DNA from: an uncultured Bacteroidales bacterium
GTDB lineage: Bacteria > Bacteroidota > Bacteroidia > Bacteroidales > Bacteroidaceae
Assembly: GCA_902771725.1 (NCBI GenBank)
Contig: CACXXT010000055.1
Coordinates: 1-33,020, forward strand
DNA: 33,020 bases
Reading direction: 5' to 3'
This document shows positions 18,312 to 25,251 of this stretch, piece by piece. Positions within the stretch are counted from its first letter, which is position 1. Each line of letters opens with the position of its first letter. Below the pieces are notes generated by a model that was not told the origin of the DNA, searched no databases, and saw only the letters and a list, made by a program, of their open reading frames with translations. The translations under genes and the position numbers were made by a program.

Positions 18312-18392
18312 CAGCACGCTGCATCCCCGCCTCCAGCACGCTGCATCCCCGCCTCCAGCACGCTGCATCCCGCCCTCCAGCACGCTGCATCC
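18312..18392. repeat. 22-bp tandem repeat, four copies
   Basis: Units starting CAGCACGCTGCATCCCCGCC are at 18312, 18334, 18356 and 18378; the third copy has a slightly altered 3' part and the fourth is cut at 15 bp. All copies keep the GCACGCTGCATCC core. It directly precedes the promoter of the small lipoprotein gene. Confidence 0.92.
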
Positions 18393-18443
18393 ACAAGAAT
18401 TGCATGTAATTTCATCGCCCGTTGCACTTTTCTGCGGAAAAAA

Positions 18444-18475
18444 TTGCGGGTTTCTGCAGAAAAGTAGTATCTTTG
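18444..18475 (+). promoter_or_regulatory. Promoter of the small lipoprotein gene
   Basis: TTG at 18444 and TATCTTTG (18468-18475) give a good Bacteroidetes -33/-7 pair with about 21 nt between them. The segment around it is rich in words such as TTGCGG and TTTCTGCAGAAA, the latter a palindrome between the two boxes. Confidence 0.6.
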
Positions 18476-18638
18476 CAGCGAAAATTGCGGAATGCTGCAT
18501 GGCAGACCGCTGTAACCCATAATCCTTCTAATCGCGGGGGGTGAGAAAAGCTCCTCTCAATTTGAAATAAAAGAACACGCGCATGCGTGGCGTAAGTCTC
18601 TGAGTGCGAGACTGCTGCTGCCCTGCGCCCTCTGCCTC

Positions 18639-18881
18639 GTGTTCGCCACGGCCATCGTCGGCTGTGCGGACGAGGATATCCCCGAACCCAAACCACAACC
18701 CCTCCTGACGCGCGCCGACAGCATCGCTGCCGGCCTGCTGCCTGCTGTCGTCACCGCCGATGGCGCCTGGGACAGCGAGACCTACTATGACTTCGACGGC
18801 AACCCCCTCCCGCAGCTGGGCGTTGGTTCCACTGACACTGATGCCGAGAAGGATGCCGACGGCTACGTCTACGGCGAATAA
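18639..18881 (+). CDS. Small lipoprotein, start codon damaged or non-standard
   Basis: The frame ending at 18881 reads, from about 18588, WRKSLSARLLLPCALCLVFA, then TAIVGC, a classic lipoprotein signal (lipobox IVGC), then DEDIPEPKPQPLLTRADS and an acidic C-terminus (TDTDAEKDADGYVYGE). This frame has no ATG: it is open from the stop at 18513 and its only standard alternative start is GTG 18639, which would delete most of the signal peptide. An ATG at 18583 lies one frame off and stops after six codons (MRGVSL). A one-base frameshift near 18600 would join that ATG to the signal peptide. So the gene is either freshly broken, has a sequencing error, or starts on a non-canonical codon. A promoter upstream and a terminator downstream support a real gene. 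Function unknown. Confidence 0.55.
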   Translation: MFATAIVGCADEDIPEPKPQPLLTRADSIAAGLLPAVVTADGAWDSETYYDFDGNPLPQLGVGSTDTDAEKDADGYVYGE

Positions 18882-18956
18882 CCCACTCCCGATGCTTTCC
18901 AGCGGGCCAGCTCGCTGACTGCATATAATGAATAAGTGATTAATGGCCGCTGGGGG

Positions 18957-18980
18957 CCGCGAGGTTCTCGGCGGTTTTTT
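18957..18980 (+). terminator. Intrinsic terminator after the small lipoprotein gene
   Basis: CCGCGAG and CTCGGCGG pair with one bulged G around a 3-nt loop and run into six T residues. It lies 75 nt beyond the stop codon. Confidence 0.7.
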
Positions 18981-19116
18981 CCCCCTTCAAAAAAAAGAGC
19001 TCAAATAGAAAACGAATCGTCACTAATTAAAGAAAATGGCATACGCCGCATCCATACAAAGACACGAATCCCCCGCCAGAAGATGGCGAGGGATGCATGG
19101 TCTTTTTCGTGAAAGC

Positions 19117-19614
19117 TCAGGGCTTGCCCTCATTGAACATCGCCGTTTCCTCATCGAAAATGGCGAGGATTTCTGCCAGTTGGGGGTTGCTGCGCTGCAC
19201 TATGAGCGCGACGTATTCCATTCGGCCTTCTTCACCCCGGACTTCCACGGAACGCGCCACGTAGTGCTTCTGCTGCTCGGCGCCGTTGAACCAGCGCAGG
19301 AAGAGCCGGGCGCGCTGCGCCTGCTTCCCGCCCTCGGTGCTGCACATATAAAGCAGGATGTCTGGGTTCTGCCGGAAAAATTCCGAGATGATGCAGACCA
19401 CGGTCTGCGCTATCTTGTGGTCATTGGGCGAGGAGACATTCTCAAGATTGGTGAGGTTGAACCAGTAAGCCGTGAAATACGGATTGCTGTCCAACTCGAA
19501 ATCCACTGCATAGAGGATGTCAAAGTCGGTCTTGAAAAGGTATTTCCCATTCGGACTCAGCCAAACCTGATAATCCGAGTGGGCATTGATCATGTTCAGG
19601 TCGAGTGCAGTCAT
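19117..19614 (-). CDS. DUF6169 family protein
   Basis: A 165-residue soluble protein without signal peptide. Features are YLFKTDFDILYAVDFELD near the N-terminus, a FTAYWFNLTNL strand, DHKIAQTVVCIISEFFRQNPDI (helix), ILLYMCSTEGGKQAQRARLF, and a C-terminal VALIVQRSNPQLAEI / FNEGKP. I recognise this arrangement (YxFxTDxGxxYxVxF, KIAxTIxxIxxxFF, YxCxxxxxxxxxRxxxFxxWF, LIxxxxNP) from DUF6169 in Bacteroidetes. No biochemical function is known for the family. It begins 3 nt after the stop of the 57-residue gene and is certainly co-transcribed with it. Confidence 0.8.
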   Translation of the reverse strand: MTALDLNMINAHSDYQVWLSPNGKYLFKTDFDILYAVDFELDSNPYFTAYWFNLTNLENVSSPNDHKIAQTVVCIISEFFRQNPDILLYMCSTEGGKQAQRARLFLRWFNGAEQQKHYVARSVEVRGEEGRMEYVALIVQRSNPQLAEILAIFDEETAMFNEGKP

Positions 19615-19617
19615 CGC

Positions 19618-19791
19618 TTACACGGCCACATCAAAATAATGGGACTCCTTGGCTCTAAGGCTTTCGTCCGCCATGGCCTTCAGTTCCTGTTTGGTTTCTT
19701 CCTCCCATGCAGCCTTGCGCTGCCGGGCTGCTTCCAGCCACGCAAGGATCTCCTCGCGCGTGCGTTTCCTTCTTGTTCCTGTTGCTTCCAT
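19618..19791 (-). CDS. 57-residue charged helical protein paired with DUF6169
   Basis: Starts at ATG 19791 (MEATGTRRKRTREEILAWLE) rather than farther upstream, because the -7 box TACTTTTG at 19818-19825 lies only 27 nt before it and longer starts would precede the promoter. The protein is strongly charged and helical (EEILAWLEAARQRKAAWEEE and so on), with no signal peptide. It ends 3 nt before the DUF6169 start. A small basic/acidic protein in front of a DUF of unknown role resembles toxin-antitoxin layouts, but nothing in the sequence proves this. Confidence 0.7.
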   Translation of the reverse strand: MEATGTRRKRTREEILAWLEAARQRKAAWEEETKQELKAMADESLRAKESHYFDVAV

Positions 19792-19817
19792 AATACAGAA
19801 TCTTTGGTTTCTGGCGG

Positions 19818-19825
19818 CAAAAGTA
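19818..19825 (-). promoter_or_regulatory. Bacteroidetes -7 box for the 57-residue / DUF6169 pair
   Basis: The minus strand reads TACTTTTG, matching TAnnTTTG, 27 nt upstream of ATG 19791. The -33 element is not clear. Confidence 0.5.
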
Positions 19826-20066
19826 GGCATAAATATCCGAACGGCAAAGAAAAACAGGGAAAAAGTGGCTGGAGAACACCTCATACCTCACGAATTGAGG
19901 GAAAACGAACTATGGCAACGACATATAAACATCCCGCAATGTTCCATCAGACCTTCCGCAGGCGGAAGTGTCGCCTTTTGGTATGTAGTCAGGCCGTGCT
20001 TTCACTGCAATGAGTGACGCGGGGAGCGAGACCCCGCACGGCTTCAAAATAATAATTCATCTTGTT
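19826..20066. other. Divergent intergenic region with two perfect hairpins
   Basis: This stretch between the DUF6169 pair and the defence operon carries CTTCCGC-AG-GCGGAAG (19953-19968) and GCGGGG-AGCGAGA-CCCCGC (20019-20037). A 33-codon reading frame from ATG 19912 is not convincing. No clear TAnnTTTG box is visible for the plus-strand operon, so its promoter is unknown; the hairpins may be regulatory or remnants of an insertion. Confidence 0.5.
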
Positions 20067-20879
20067 ATGGCAACAAAGGAAACCGGTTATGTGTATATCC
20101 TCACCAACCCCAGCTTTCGCGAGGATTGGGTGAAGATTGGTAAGACCATCAATATGGAGGAGCGGTTGAGAACGCTCTACAATACTTCTCTGCCCCTTCC
20201 CTTCGAGGTCTTTGCCACGTTAAAGACAGCGAGATATAGCGAGGCTGAACGTCTGGTACACCGCTTTATCGAGCGCTTCACAGATCTTCGTATCGAAAAA
20301 AAGCGTGAGTTCTTCAATATAAAGCCAGAGGACGCGCTGGAGATTTTCAAAGATGTTTCGCTGTTGCTCGACGACGCAGAGATAGACGAGGTTTATAAGA
20401 AGACCGTAGCTGGCGGTAGCGGCAAAGAATGCAGGCGCGAGCGCAGGGCTGAAGGAGAAAACCGCGTGTGGATGATTCCTTGCAACAGCAAATTCTTCGA
20501 CCTGAAAGGTTGTTTTGCAAAATATGGCGAGATGTACTGGTCACAGTACTTCAACTACCACAAGGGTGATACAGGTTATATCTATATGTCGAGTCCCGAC
20601 AGTGCCATCATTTTCAGTATAGAAATCATAGATGCAGATTTGACATACTCGTCCGATATGGATTTCAAGGAAGAGTTCTTCATCGATAAGAGTGATTTCG
20701 GTTCATGGAAGCAGCACAATCGCTATGCACGTTTCCGTATGACGGGTCAGACAAGGTCCTCGCGTCTGAACCTTGCTCATCTGATGAGCCACGGCCTGAA
20801 AATGGCGCCTCGCGGTTCCCTCAACCTCTCGCACCAGGACTATGTGGAGTTGCTGAACTATATTGAAGAGAATTTCTGA
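20067..20879 (+). CDS. GIY-YIG (T5orf172/MUG113-type) nuclease fused to an EVE/PUA-like domain
   Basis: A 270-residue soluble protein with two domains. Residues 7-90 are a GIY-YIG nuclease of the T5orf172 type: GYVYIL (7-12), KIGKT (23-27), R33, E59 followed by H65, and REFF (80-83). Residues 132-270 begin NRVWMIPCNSKFFDL, then KGDTGYIYMSSPDSAIIFSIEI, then LSHQDYVELLNYIEE; this resembles EVE/PUA-like domains, which bind modified bases. The fusion suggests an endonuclease that cuts DNA carrying modified cytosine or similar (type IV-like), next to a type I system. The activity is inferred. Start at ATG 20067 because the conserved domain follows at once; an upstream extension to 20010 would add unrelated residues. 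The next gene starts 19 nt after the stop. Confidence 0.75.
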   Translation: MATKETGYVYILTNPSFREDWVKIGKTINMEERLRTLYNTSLPLPFEVFATLKTARYSEAERLVHRFIERFTDLRIEKKREFFNIKPEDALEIFKDVSLLLDDAEIDEVYKKTVAGGSGKECRRERRAEGENRVWMIPCNSKFFDLKGCFAKYGEMYWSQYFNYHKGDTGYIYMSSPDSAIIFSIEIIDADLTYSSDMDFKEEFFIDKSDFGSWKQHNRYARFRMTGQTRSSRLNLAHLMSHGLKMAPRGSLNLSHQDYVELLNYIEENF

Positions 20880-20898
20880 AAGATAATAATAGATTCTT

Positions 20899-21717
20899 AT
20901 GTCTAGAAAAAGGCGCCAAAATTTGGGCAAAAAAATAAGAAACTCTAATATGAATGTCACGATAAGTGAATCTGACAAGAAACAAGAAGTCAATTCTTTA
21001 TCACCTCATGATAGAATGATTGACTTCGTGAAAAGTTTTATCGTCCCTATCATTGCTCCGATAATCGCTACACTGCTTTTGAACCCCTTTATGCAGGCTT
21101 GTAAACATGAGCAAAGTGAAATGGAAATCGTTCAAGAAAGGATAAAAGTTTTAGAGGATCAATTAACTATTGATGCAATAGAATCTGATACGTCTTTGTT
21201 TAACAACAAGGCTAAATTAGGTCATCTCAAAAGATTTCATAATTATATTTCCTTATTATCTCATTATGCAAATTCGCATGAGAAAAGCGATTTTAAAGGA
21301 ATATCTTTACAAGAATCTTTTGACCTTGCTATAGACAACCTTTCAAAAAGAAACAGCTTTGATAGATTATCTTTGGATATTATAGTTGAGATAGATAGTT
21401 TAGACTATGTATACCAACATTCCCTGTATGAGTATGACGGAAAGAAAAAAGTGATGGAAAAATCTGTACGCAATTGGGTCGGTCCAGACACTTTAAGAAA
21501 TAATCGCCTTATTGAAGTGTTGAAAGGCAGCCGAAATAGTAGTAACAAAATTATGAGAGAATCATTAAGAGAAGTCAAAAAGGAACTGACCTCTTTAAAT
21601 GAAGACATCAACCACTATTACTTCAAGGCTAATTTTTATGATTATATCATAGAAATAAGGAATTTATGTAAATTATATTCCAATGAATCAGAAACATTGG
21701 ATATGGAGAACCTTTAA
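20899..21717 (+). CDS. Single-pass membrane protein of unknown function (membrane gene 1 of defence operon)
   Basis: A 272-residue protein with a basic N-terminus (MSRKRRQNLGKKIRNSN), one hydrophobic segment at about residues 43-66 (FVKSFIVPIIAPIIATLLLN), then a heptad-rich stretch (EMEIVQERIKVLEDQL) and a largely helical C-terminal domain. By the positive-inside rule the N-terminus faces the cytoplasm and the C-terminal domain the periplasm, which would be unexpected for a restriction accessory. The gene is visibly more AT-rich than hsdM and hsdR around it, suggesting separate acquisition. It sits 19 nt after the EVE/GIY-YIG gene and 12 nt before membrane gene 2. I do not recognise the family. 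Confidence 0.75.
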   Translation: MSRKRRQNLGKKIRNSNMNVTISESDKKQEVNSLSPHDRMIDFVKSFIVPIIAPIIATLLLNPFMQACKHEQSEMEIVQERIKVLEDQLTIDAIESDTSLFNNKAKLGHLKRFHNYISLLSHYANSHEKSDFKGISLQESFDLAIDNLSKRNSFDRLSLDIIVEIDSLDYVYQHSLYEYDGKKKVMEKSVRNWVGPDTLRNNRLIEVLKGSRNSSNKIMRESLREVKKELTSLNEDINHYYFKANFYDYIIEIRNLCKLYSNESETLDMENL

Positions 21718-21729
21718 ATCATCTTGAGT

Positions 21730-22419
21730 ATGGAAAACTTATTATATTATTTAAGGAAAATTGTCAAGCTAAATGCAATGAGCGCGATTATAGCGGGTTT
21801 AACTCTTATTATTTCTTTATATGCAACAACTCATCTCTTTTCATATAATAAGGAGGAAGCTCGCCTGAAAGATTTGATTTCAGATACACGGACAAGTATA
21901 TTAGATGACAGAATGACAAACCATGTAGACACTATTATACATCCTGAATATAGTCGTTTCATTCATTATGAAGATTCACTTTTGCTGTTTTGTGATATAA
22001 TAGAAGTAATAATAAAACAGTCTGATGTTTCTAAAGATAATTATATAGCAGCGATGTCATGTTTTGCTTTTCATTCCAAAATTAATAAATTGATGTTGTG
22101 TTTGAATAATATTATATATATAAATGTAAATGATACGAGCGATTATTTCAAAGATAATTATCCCTTGGAAAAATTTATTTATTTAAATAATTCAATAGAA
22201 GAATACCAAAAGGAGCAAGAATTGATGTACAACAAAATAGATAGAATTAGTATCAATAACACACTTGATGAAAAAGATCAAAAGGAAGCAGCCGCAAATT
22301 TGGTTTATGAGATGTTTCATAGTAAGAGCTTTTATAACTTAACAATAACCTATGTTGAACTTTATTCATCAATTAACGAAATAAATAGGATATATATAAA
22401 TAAAATTAGAGGTATTTGA
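21730..22419 (+). CDS. Single-pass membrane protein of unknown function (membrane gene 2 of defence operon)
   Basis: A 229-residue protein starting MENLLYYLRKIVKLNAM at ATG 21730; the TTG two codons upstream (21724) is less likely. One hydrophobic segment covers about residues 17-37 (SAIIAGLTLIISLYATTHLF). The rest is helical, AT-rich in DNA and Ile/Asn/Tyr-rich in protein, with no recognisable enzyme motif. It has the same layout as membrane gene 1 (short basic N-terminus, one TM, about 190-residue helical domain), so the two may act as a pair. It ends 25 nt before hsdM, so co-transcription is likely. Function unknown. Confidence 0.75.
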   Translation: MENLLYYLRKIVKLNAMSAIIAGLTLIISLYATTHLFSYNKEEARLKDLISDTRTSILDDRMTNHVDTIIHPEYSRFIHYEDSLLLFCDIIEVIIKQSDVSKDNYIAAMSCFAFHSKINKLMLCLNNIIYINVNDTSDYFKDNYPLEKFIYLNNSIEEYQKEQELMYNKIDRISINNTLDEKDQKEAAANLVYEMFHSKSFYNLTITYVELYSSINEINRIYINKIRGI

Positions 22420-22444
22420 TGTTCTCATAAATCCGTTCTAAGAT

Positions 22445-24013
22445 ATGACTAAAGACGATTTACGACGCGAGATAGGTGATTTGATATGGAAGATGGCGAC
22501 CAATCTGGTGCATGGCGGCAAAGTGTCGAGTGTGCAGTTTATGGACTACACACTGGGAGCACTCTTCTATCGATTTATATCTGAGAATATTACAGACTAT
22601 TGTAACCATCTGATGACTGAGGCTGGTGTGGCAAATGCCGACTACCTGCACATGAGTGATGAACAGGCAGAGTATGCCCGGAACCAGATAGTACAGGCCA
22701 AGGGTTTCTTCATCCGTCCCTCTCAGCTCTTCAAGAATGTTGCCGATGGAGCAAAGAATAATGATGAGTTGAATACCACCCTTGCCAATAATTTCAAGGC
22801 TATAGAGGAAAGTGCCATCGGTACTGCAAGTGAGGATGATGTAAGAGGACTTTTCAGCAACTTCAACACCAATGATGCAGGACTCGGTTCCACGGTGGAG
22901 GAACGCAACACGCTGCTCACTACCTTGCTGGAGAGTGTTCGTGACCTGCCATTCACGAAGTACATGGAGAGTGGACTGGATGTGTTCGGTATCTGCTACG
23001 AACACCTTATTAAGATGTACGCCCTGAACAGCGGTACCAAGGGCGGTGAGTTCTATACCCCTGCCGAAGTCAGCTACCTGCTGGCGGAGATAGCTGCCGC
23101 AGGACGGAAGACTGTCAATAAGGTCTATGACCCTGCTTGTGGTTCTGGTTCATTGTTGCTGAACTTCAACCTGGTGTTGGGTGCGAAGAACGTGCGCGAA
23201 GGTTTCTTCGGACAGGAGATCAACCTAAAGACCTACAACCTCTGCCGCATGAATATGTTCCTGCATAATGTGAACTATGATCATTTCGACATTCAGTTAG
23301 GTGACACGCTGCTTGACCCAAAGCACGAACTGGATGAACCATTTGATGCCATCGTATCTAATCCTCCCTATAGTGTGCCTTGGGCAGGTGACAGCGATGT
23401 GACACTTATCAACGACCCGCGTTTCTCTCCTGCGGGTGTGTTGGCACCAAAGTCCAAGGCTGACTTCGCATTCACCATGCACATGCTTTCGTGGCTCTCT
23501 ACTGAAGGCACAGCAGCTATCGTAGAGTTTCCTGGCATTCTCTATCGTGGTGGTGCAGAGCAGAAAATCAGAAAGTATCTGGTGCAGAACAACTATATAG
23601 ACACCATCATTCAGCTGCCCAGCAACCTGTTCTTTGGAGCATCAATTGCTACTTGTATCATTGTGCTGAAGAAGAATAAGAGTGACAACCGAGTCTGCTT
23701 CATTGATGCTTCGCAGGAGTTTATCCACGAGGGCAATAAGAACAAACTTTCTTCAGCCAATCAGGAGCGAATCTATAAGGCTTGTATGGCGAAGGAAGAA
23801 GAAAAACACTTCTGTCATGTAGTTACTACAAAGGACATTGAGGCAGAGGATTACAATCTCTCAGTTTCCACTTATGTAGAGCAGGAAGATACTCGTGAGG
23901 CTGTCGATATCGAGGATCTGAATGCAGAGATAGCAGAGATAGTAAAGCGCCAAAGCACGCTGCGCACTCAACTGGATGCCATCATCAAAGAATTAGAGGA
24001 GGTGGAGGTATGA
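22445..24013 (+). CDS. hsdM: Type I restriction-modification DNA methyltransferase (N6-adenine), HsdM
   Basis: A 522-residue protein with the HsdM N-terminal helical domain, SAM-binding motif DPACGSG (229-235) and catalytic motif NPPY (306-309), followed by a C-terminal helical tail that contacts HsdS. It methylates adenine in the target chosen by HsdS; the trimer M2S protects host DNA. Length and motif spacing are normal. Its stop overlaps the hsdS start by 4 nt (ATGA), so the two are translationally coupled. Confidence 0.96.
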   Translation: MTKDDLRREIGDLIWKMATNLVHGGKVSSVQFMDYTLGALFYRFISENITDYCNHLMTEAGVANADYLHMSDEQAEYARNQIVQAKGFFIRPSQLFKNVADGAKNNDELNTTLANNFKAIEESAIGTASEDDVRGLFSNFNTNDAGLGSTVEERNTLLTTLLESVRDLPFTKYMESGLDVFGICYEHLIKMYALNSGTKGGEFYTPAEVSYLLAEIAAAGRKTVNKVYDPACGSGSLLLNFNLVLGAKNVREGFFGQEINLKTYNLCRMNMFLHNVNYDHFDIQLGDTLLDPKHELDEPFDAIVSNPPYSVPWAGDSDVTLINDPRFSPAGVLAPKSKADFAFTMHMLSWLSTEGTAAIVEFPGILYRGGAEQKIRKYLVQNNYIDTIIQLPSNLFFGASIATCIIVLKKNKSDNRVCFIDASQEFIHEGNKNKLSSANQERIYKACMAKEEEKHFCHVVTTKDIEAEDYNLSVSTYVEQEDTREAVDIEDLNAEIAEIVKRQSTLRTQLDAIIKELEEVEV

Positions 24014-25251
24014 GCGAGATTAAGAGACTGATAGAAGAGCTTTGCCCTGAAGGGGTGGAGTATAAGAAGTTGGGGGAACTTGGCGCTTTTTATGGTGGTT
24101 TAACGGGAAAAAGCAAGAAGGATTTCGGTAATGGAAATGCTAAATTCATCACTTATATGAATGTGTATTCCAATCCTGCTCTCGACTTATCAGTCACCGA
24201 TACTGTTCAGATATCAGAAGGAGAAAAACAAAACAAAGTTCAATATAAAGATATTCTTTTCACAGGTTCATCGGAAACGCCTGAAGAGAGTGGTATGACT
24301 TCTGTAGTTACAAAAGAAATACTGGAAGACTACTATTTAAATTCTTTTTGCTTTGGCTTAAGGCTCTATAATCTGGAATTGTTCAATGCTGATTTCTTGA
24401 AACATTATTTCAGAAGCCTTGAAGCTCGTAAAGCTATTGCGAGAACTGCAAGTGGCGTAACCCGTTTTAATGTCTCAAAAGCGAAACTTGCGAACTTCGA
24501 AATCCCTGTACCTCCCATCGAGGTGCAGAGTAAAATTGTCGAGATACTCGACAATTTTACGGAGCTAGAAGCGGAGCTAGAAGCAAGGCGAAAGCAATAC
24601 GAATACTACAGGAATCAACTCCTGACTTTTGATGAAGCGGGAGGAGCAAGATTTGACGTAAAGTGGATGACATTGGGAGAGATTTGTGATACCCTATCTG
24701 GATTTCCATTTGATAGTTCGAAATTTAAAGATGAAGGAATTCAATTAATGAGAGGTGCAAATATTAAGCGTGGCTATTTTGACTTTTCTTCAGAACTAAA
24801 CAAGTATTGGGAGAGTTCTGAAGGATTAGAGAAGTATCTACTTGAACCTAATGATATTATTATCTCAATGGATGGATCTTTAGTTGGAAAAAGCTTTTGT
24901 TATTTGAAGAAGGAACATTTACCGTTGCTTTTAGTACAGCGAGTAGCCCGATTAAGAACAAAAGAAAATTTCAAATATATATATTACAATATAACGAATT
25001 CATTTTCAGATTACGTTGATAAGAAAAAAACAGCAGGGGCTATTCCACATATAAGCATGAAGGATATAAACGGATTTACTATCCCTTTGCCCCCATTAGA
25101 AGAACAAAATAGAATCGTCTCTATCCTTGACCGCTTTGAGGCTTTGACAACAGACCTGCAGAGTGGTTTGCCAGCAGAGATAGAAGCAAGGCGCAAACAA
25201 TACGAATATTATAGAGAGAAACTATTGACATTTAAGCGTAAGACAGCATAA
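24010..25251 (+). CDS. hsdS: Type I restriction specificity subunit HsdS
   Basis: A 413-residue protein with two target-recognition domains (about 15-170 and 215-375), each followed by a conserved helical spacer. The central spacer is VEILDNFTELEAELEARRKQYEYYRNQL (about 176-203, quoted in part: EILDNFTEL, ELEAELEA, RRKQYEYYR); the C-terminal one ends EARRKQYEYYREKLLTF. It picks the bipartite DNA site for both methylation and cleavage. The ELEA unit is a DNA-level tandem repeat (see repeat), and the two spacers share a near-identical DNA block, both of which could alter specificity. The stop overlaps the next start by one base (TAATG). Confidence 0.95.
   Translation: MSEIKRLIEELCPEGVEYKKLGELGAFYGGLTGKSKKDFGNGNAKFITYMNVYSNPALDLSVTDTVQISEGEKQNKVQYKDILFTGSSETPEESGMTSVVTKEILEDYYLNSFCFGLRLYNLELFNADFLKHYFRSLEARKAIARTASGVTRFNVSKAKLANFEIPVPPIEVQSKIVEILDNFTELEAELEARRKQYEYYRNQLLTFDEAGGARFDVKWMTLGEICDTLSGFPFDSSKFKDEGIQLMRGANIKRGYFDFSSELNKYWESSEGLEKYLLEPNDIIISMDGSLVGKSFCYLKKEHLPLLLVQRVARLRTKENFKYIYYNITNSFSDYVDKKKTAGAIPHISMKDINGFTIPLPPLEEQNRIVSILDRFEALTTDLQSGLPAEIEARRKQYEYYREKLLTFKRKTA
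24532..24558. repeat. Perfect 12-bp inverted repeat in the hsdS central spacer
   Basis: AAAATTGTCGAG, spacer ATA, then CTCGACAATTTT: a perfect 12-bp dyad, coding KIVEILDNF. It lies just before the 12-bp tandem repeat. A dyad this long is unlikely by chance and could be a recombination or protein-binding site, though conserved protein sequence in this place partly explains it. Confidence 0.85.
24561..24584 (+). repeat. In-frame 12-bp tandem repeat (two copies) in hsdS
   Basis: GGAGCTAGAAGC occurs twice without mismatch (24561-24572, 24573-24584). It encodes residues 185-192, ELEAELEA, in the central spacer between the two target-recognition domains. Confidence 0.95.
24580..25232 (+). repeat. 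Direct repeats at the ends of the two hsdS spacers
   Basis: GAAGCAAGGCGAAAGCAATA (from 24580) and GAAGCAAGGCGCAAACAATA (from 25183) start two homologous blocks of about 50 bp, 603 bp apart, that encode EARRKQYEYYRxxLLTF. They flank target-recognition domain 2 and could support exchange of that domain by homologous recombination. Confidence 0.8.

Noticed and set aside
18312..18392. CRISPR array
   Set aside because: The units are contiguous 22-bp tandem copies with no unique spacers between them, and there are no cas genes.
18282..18520. Cys/Gly-rich minus-strand peptides encoded by the 22-bp repeats
   Set aside because: They are simple read-through of the tandem repeat in several frames with no promoter or conserved start.
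19912..20013. 33-codon gene beginning MATTYKHPAM
   Set aside because: It runs through two perfect hairpins, has no promoter box or recognisable features, and overlaps the leader of the defence operon.
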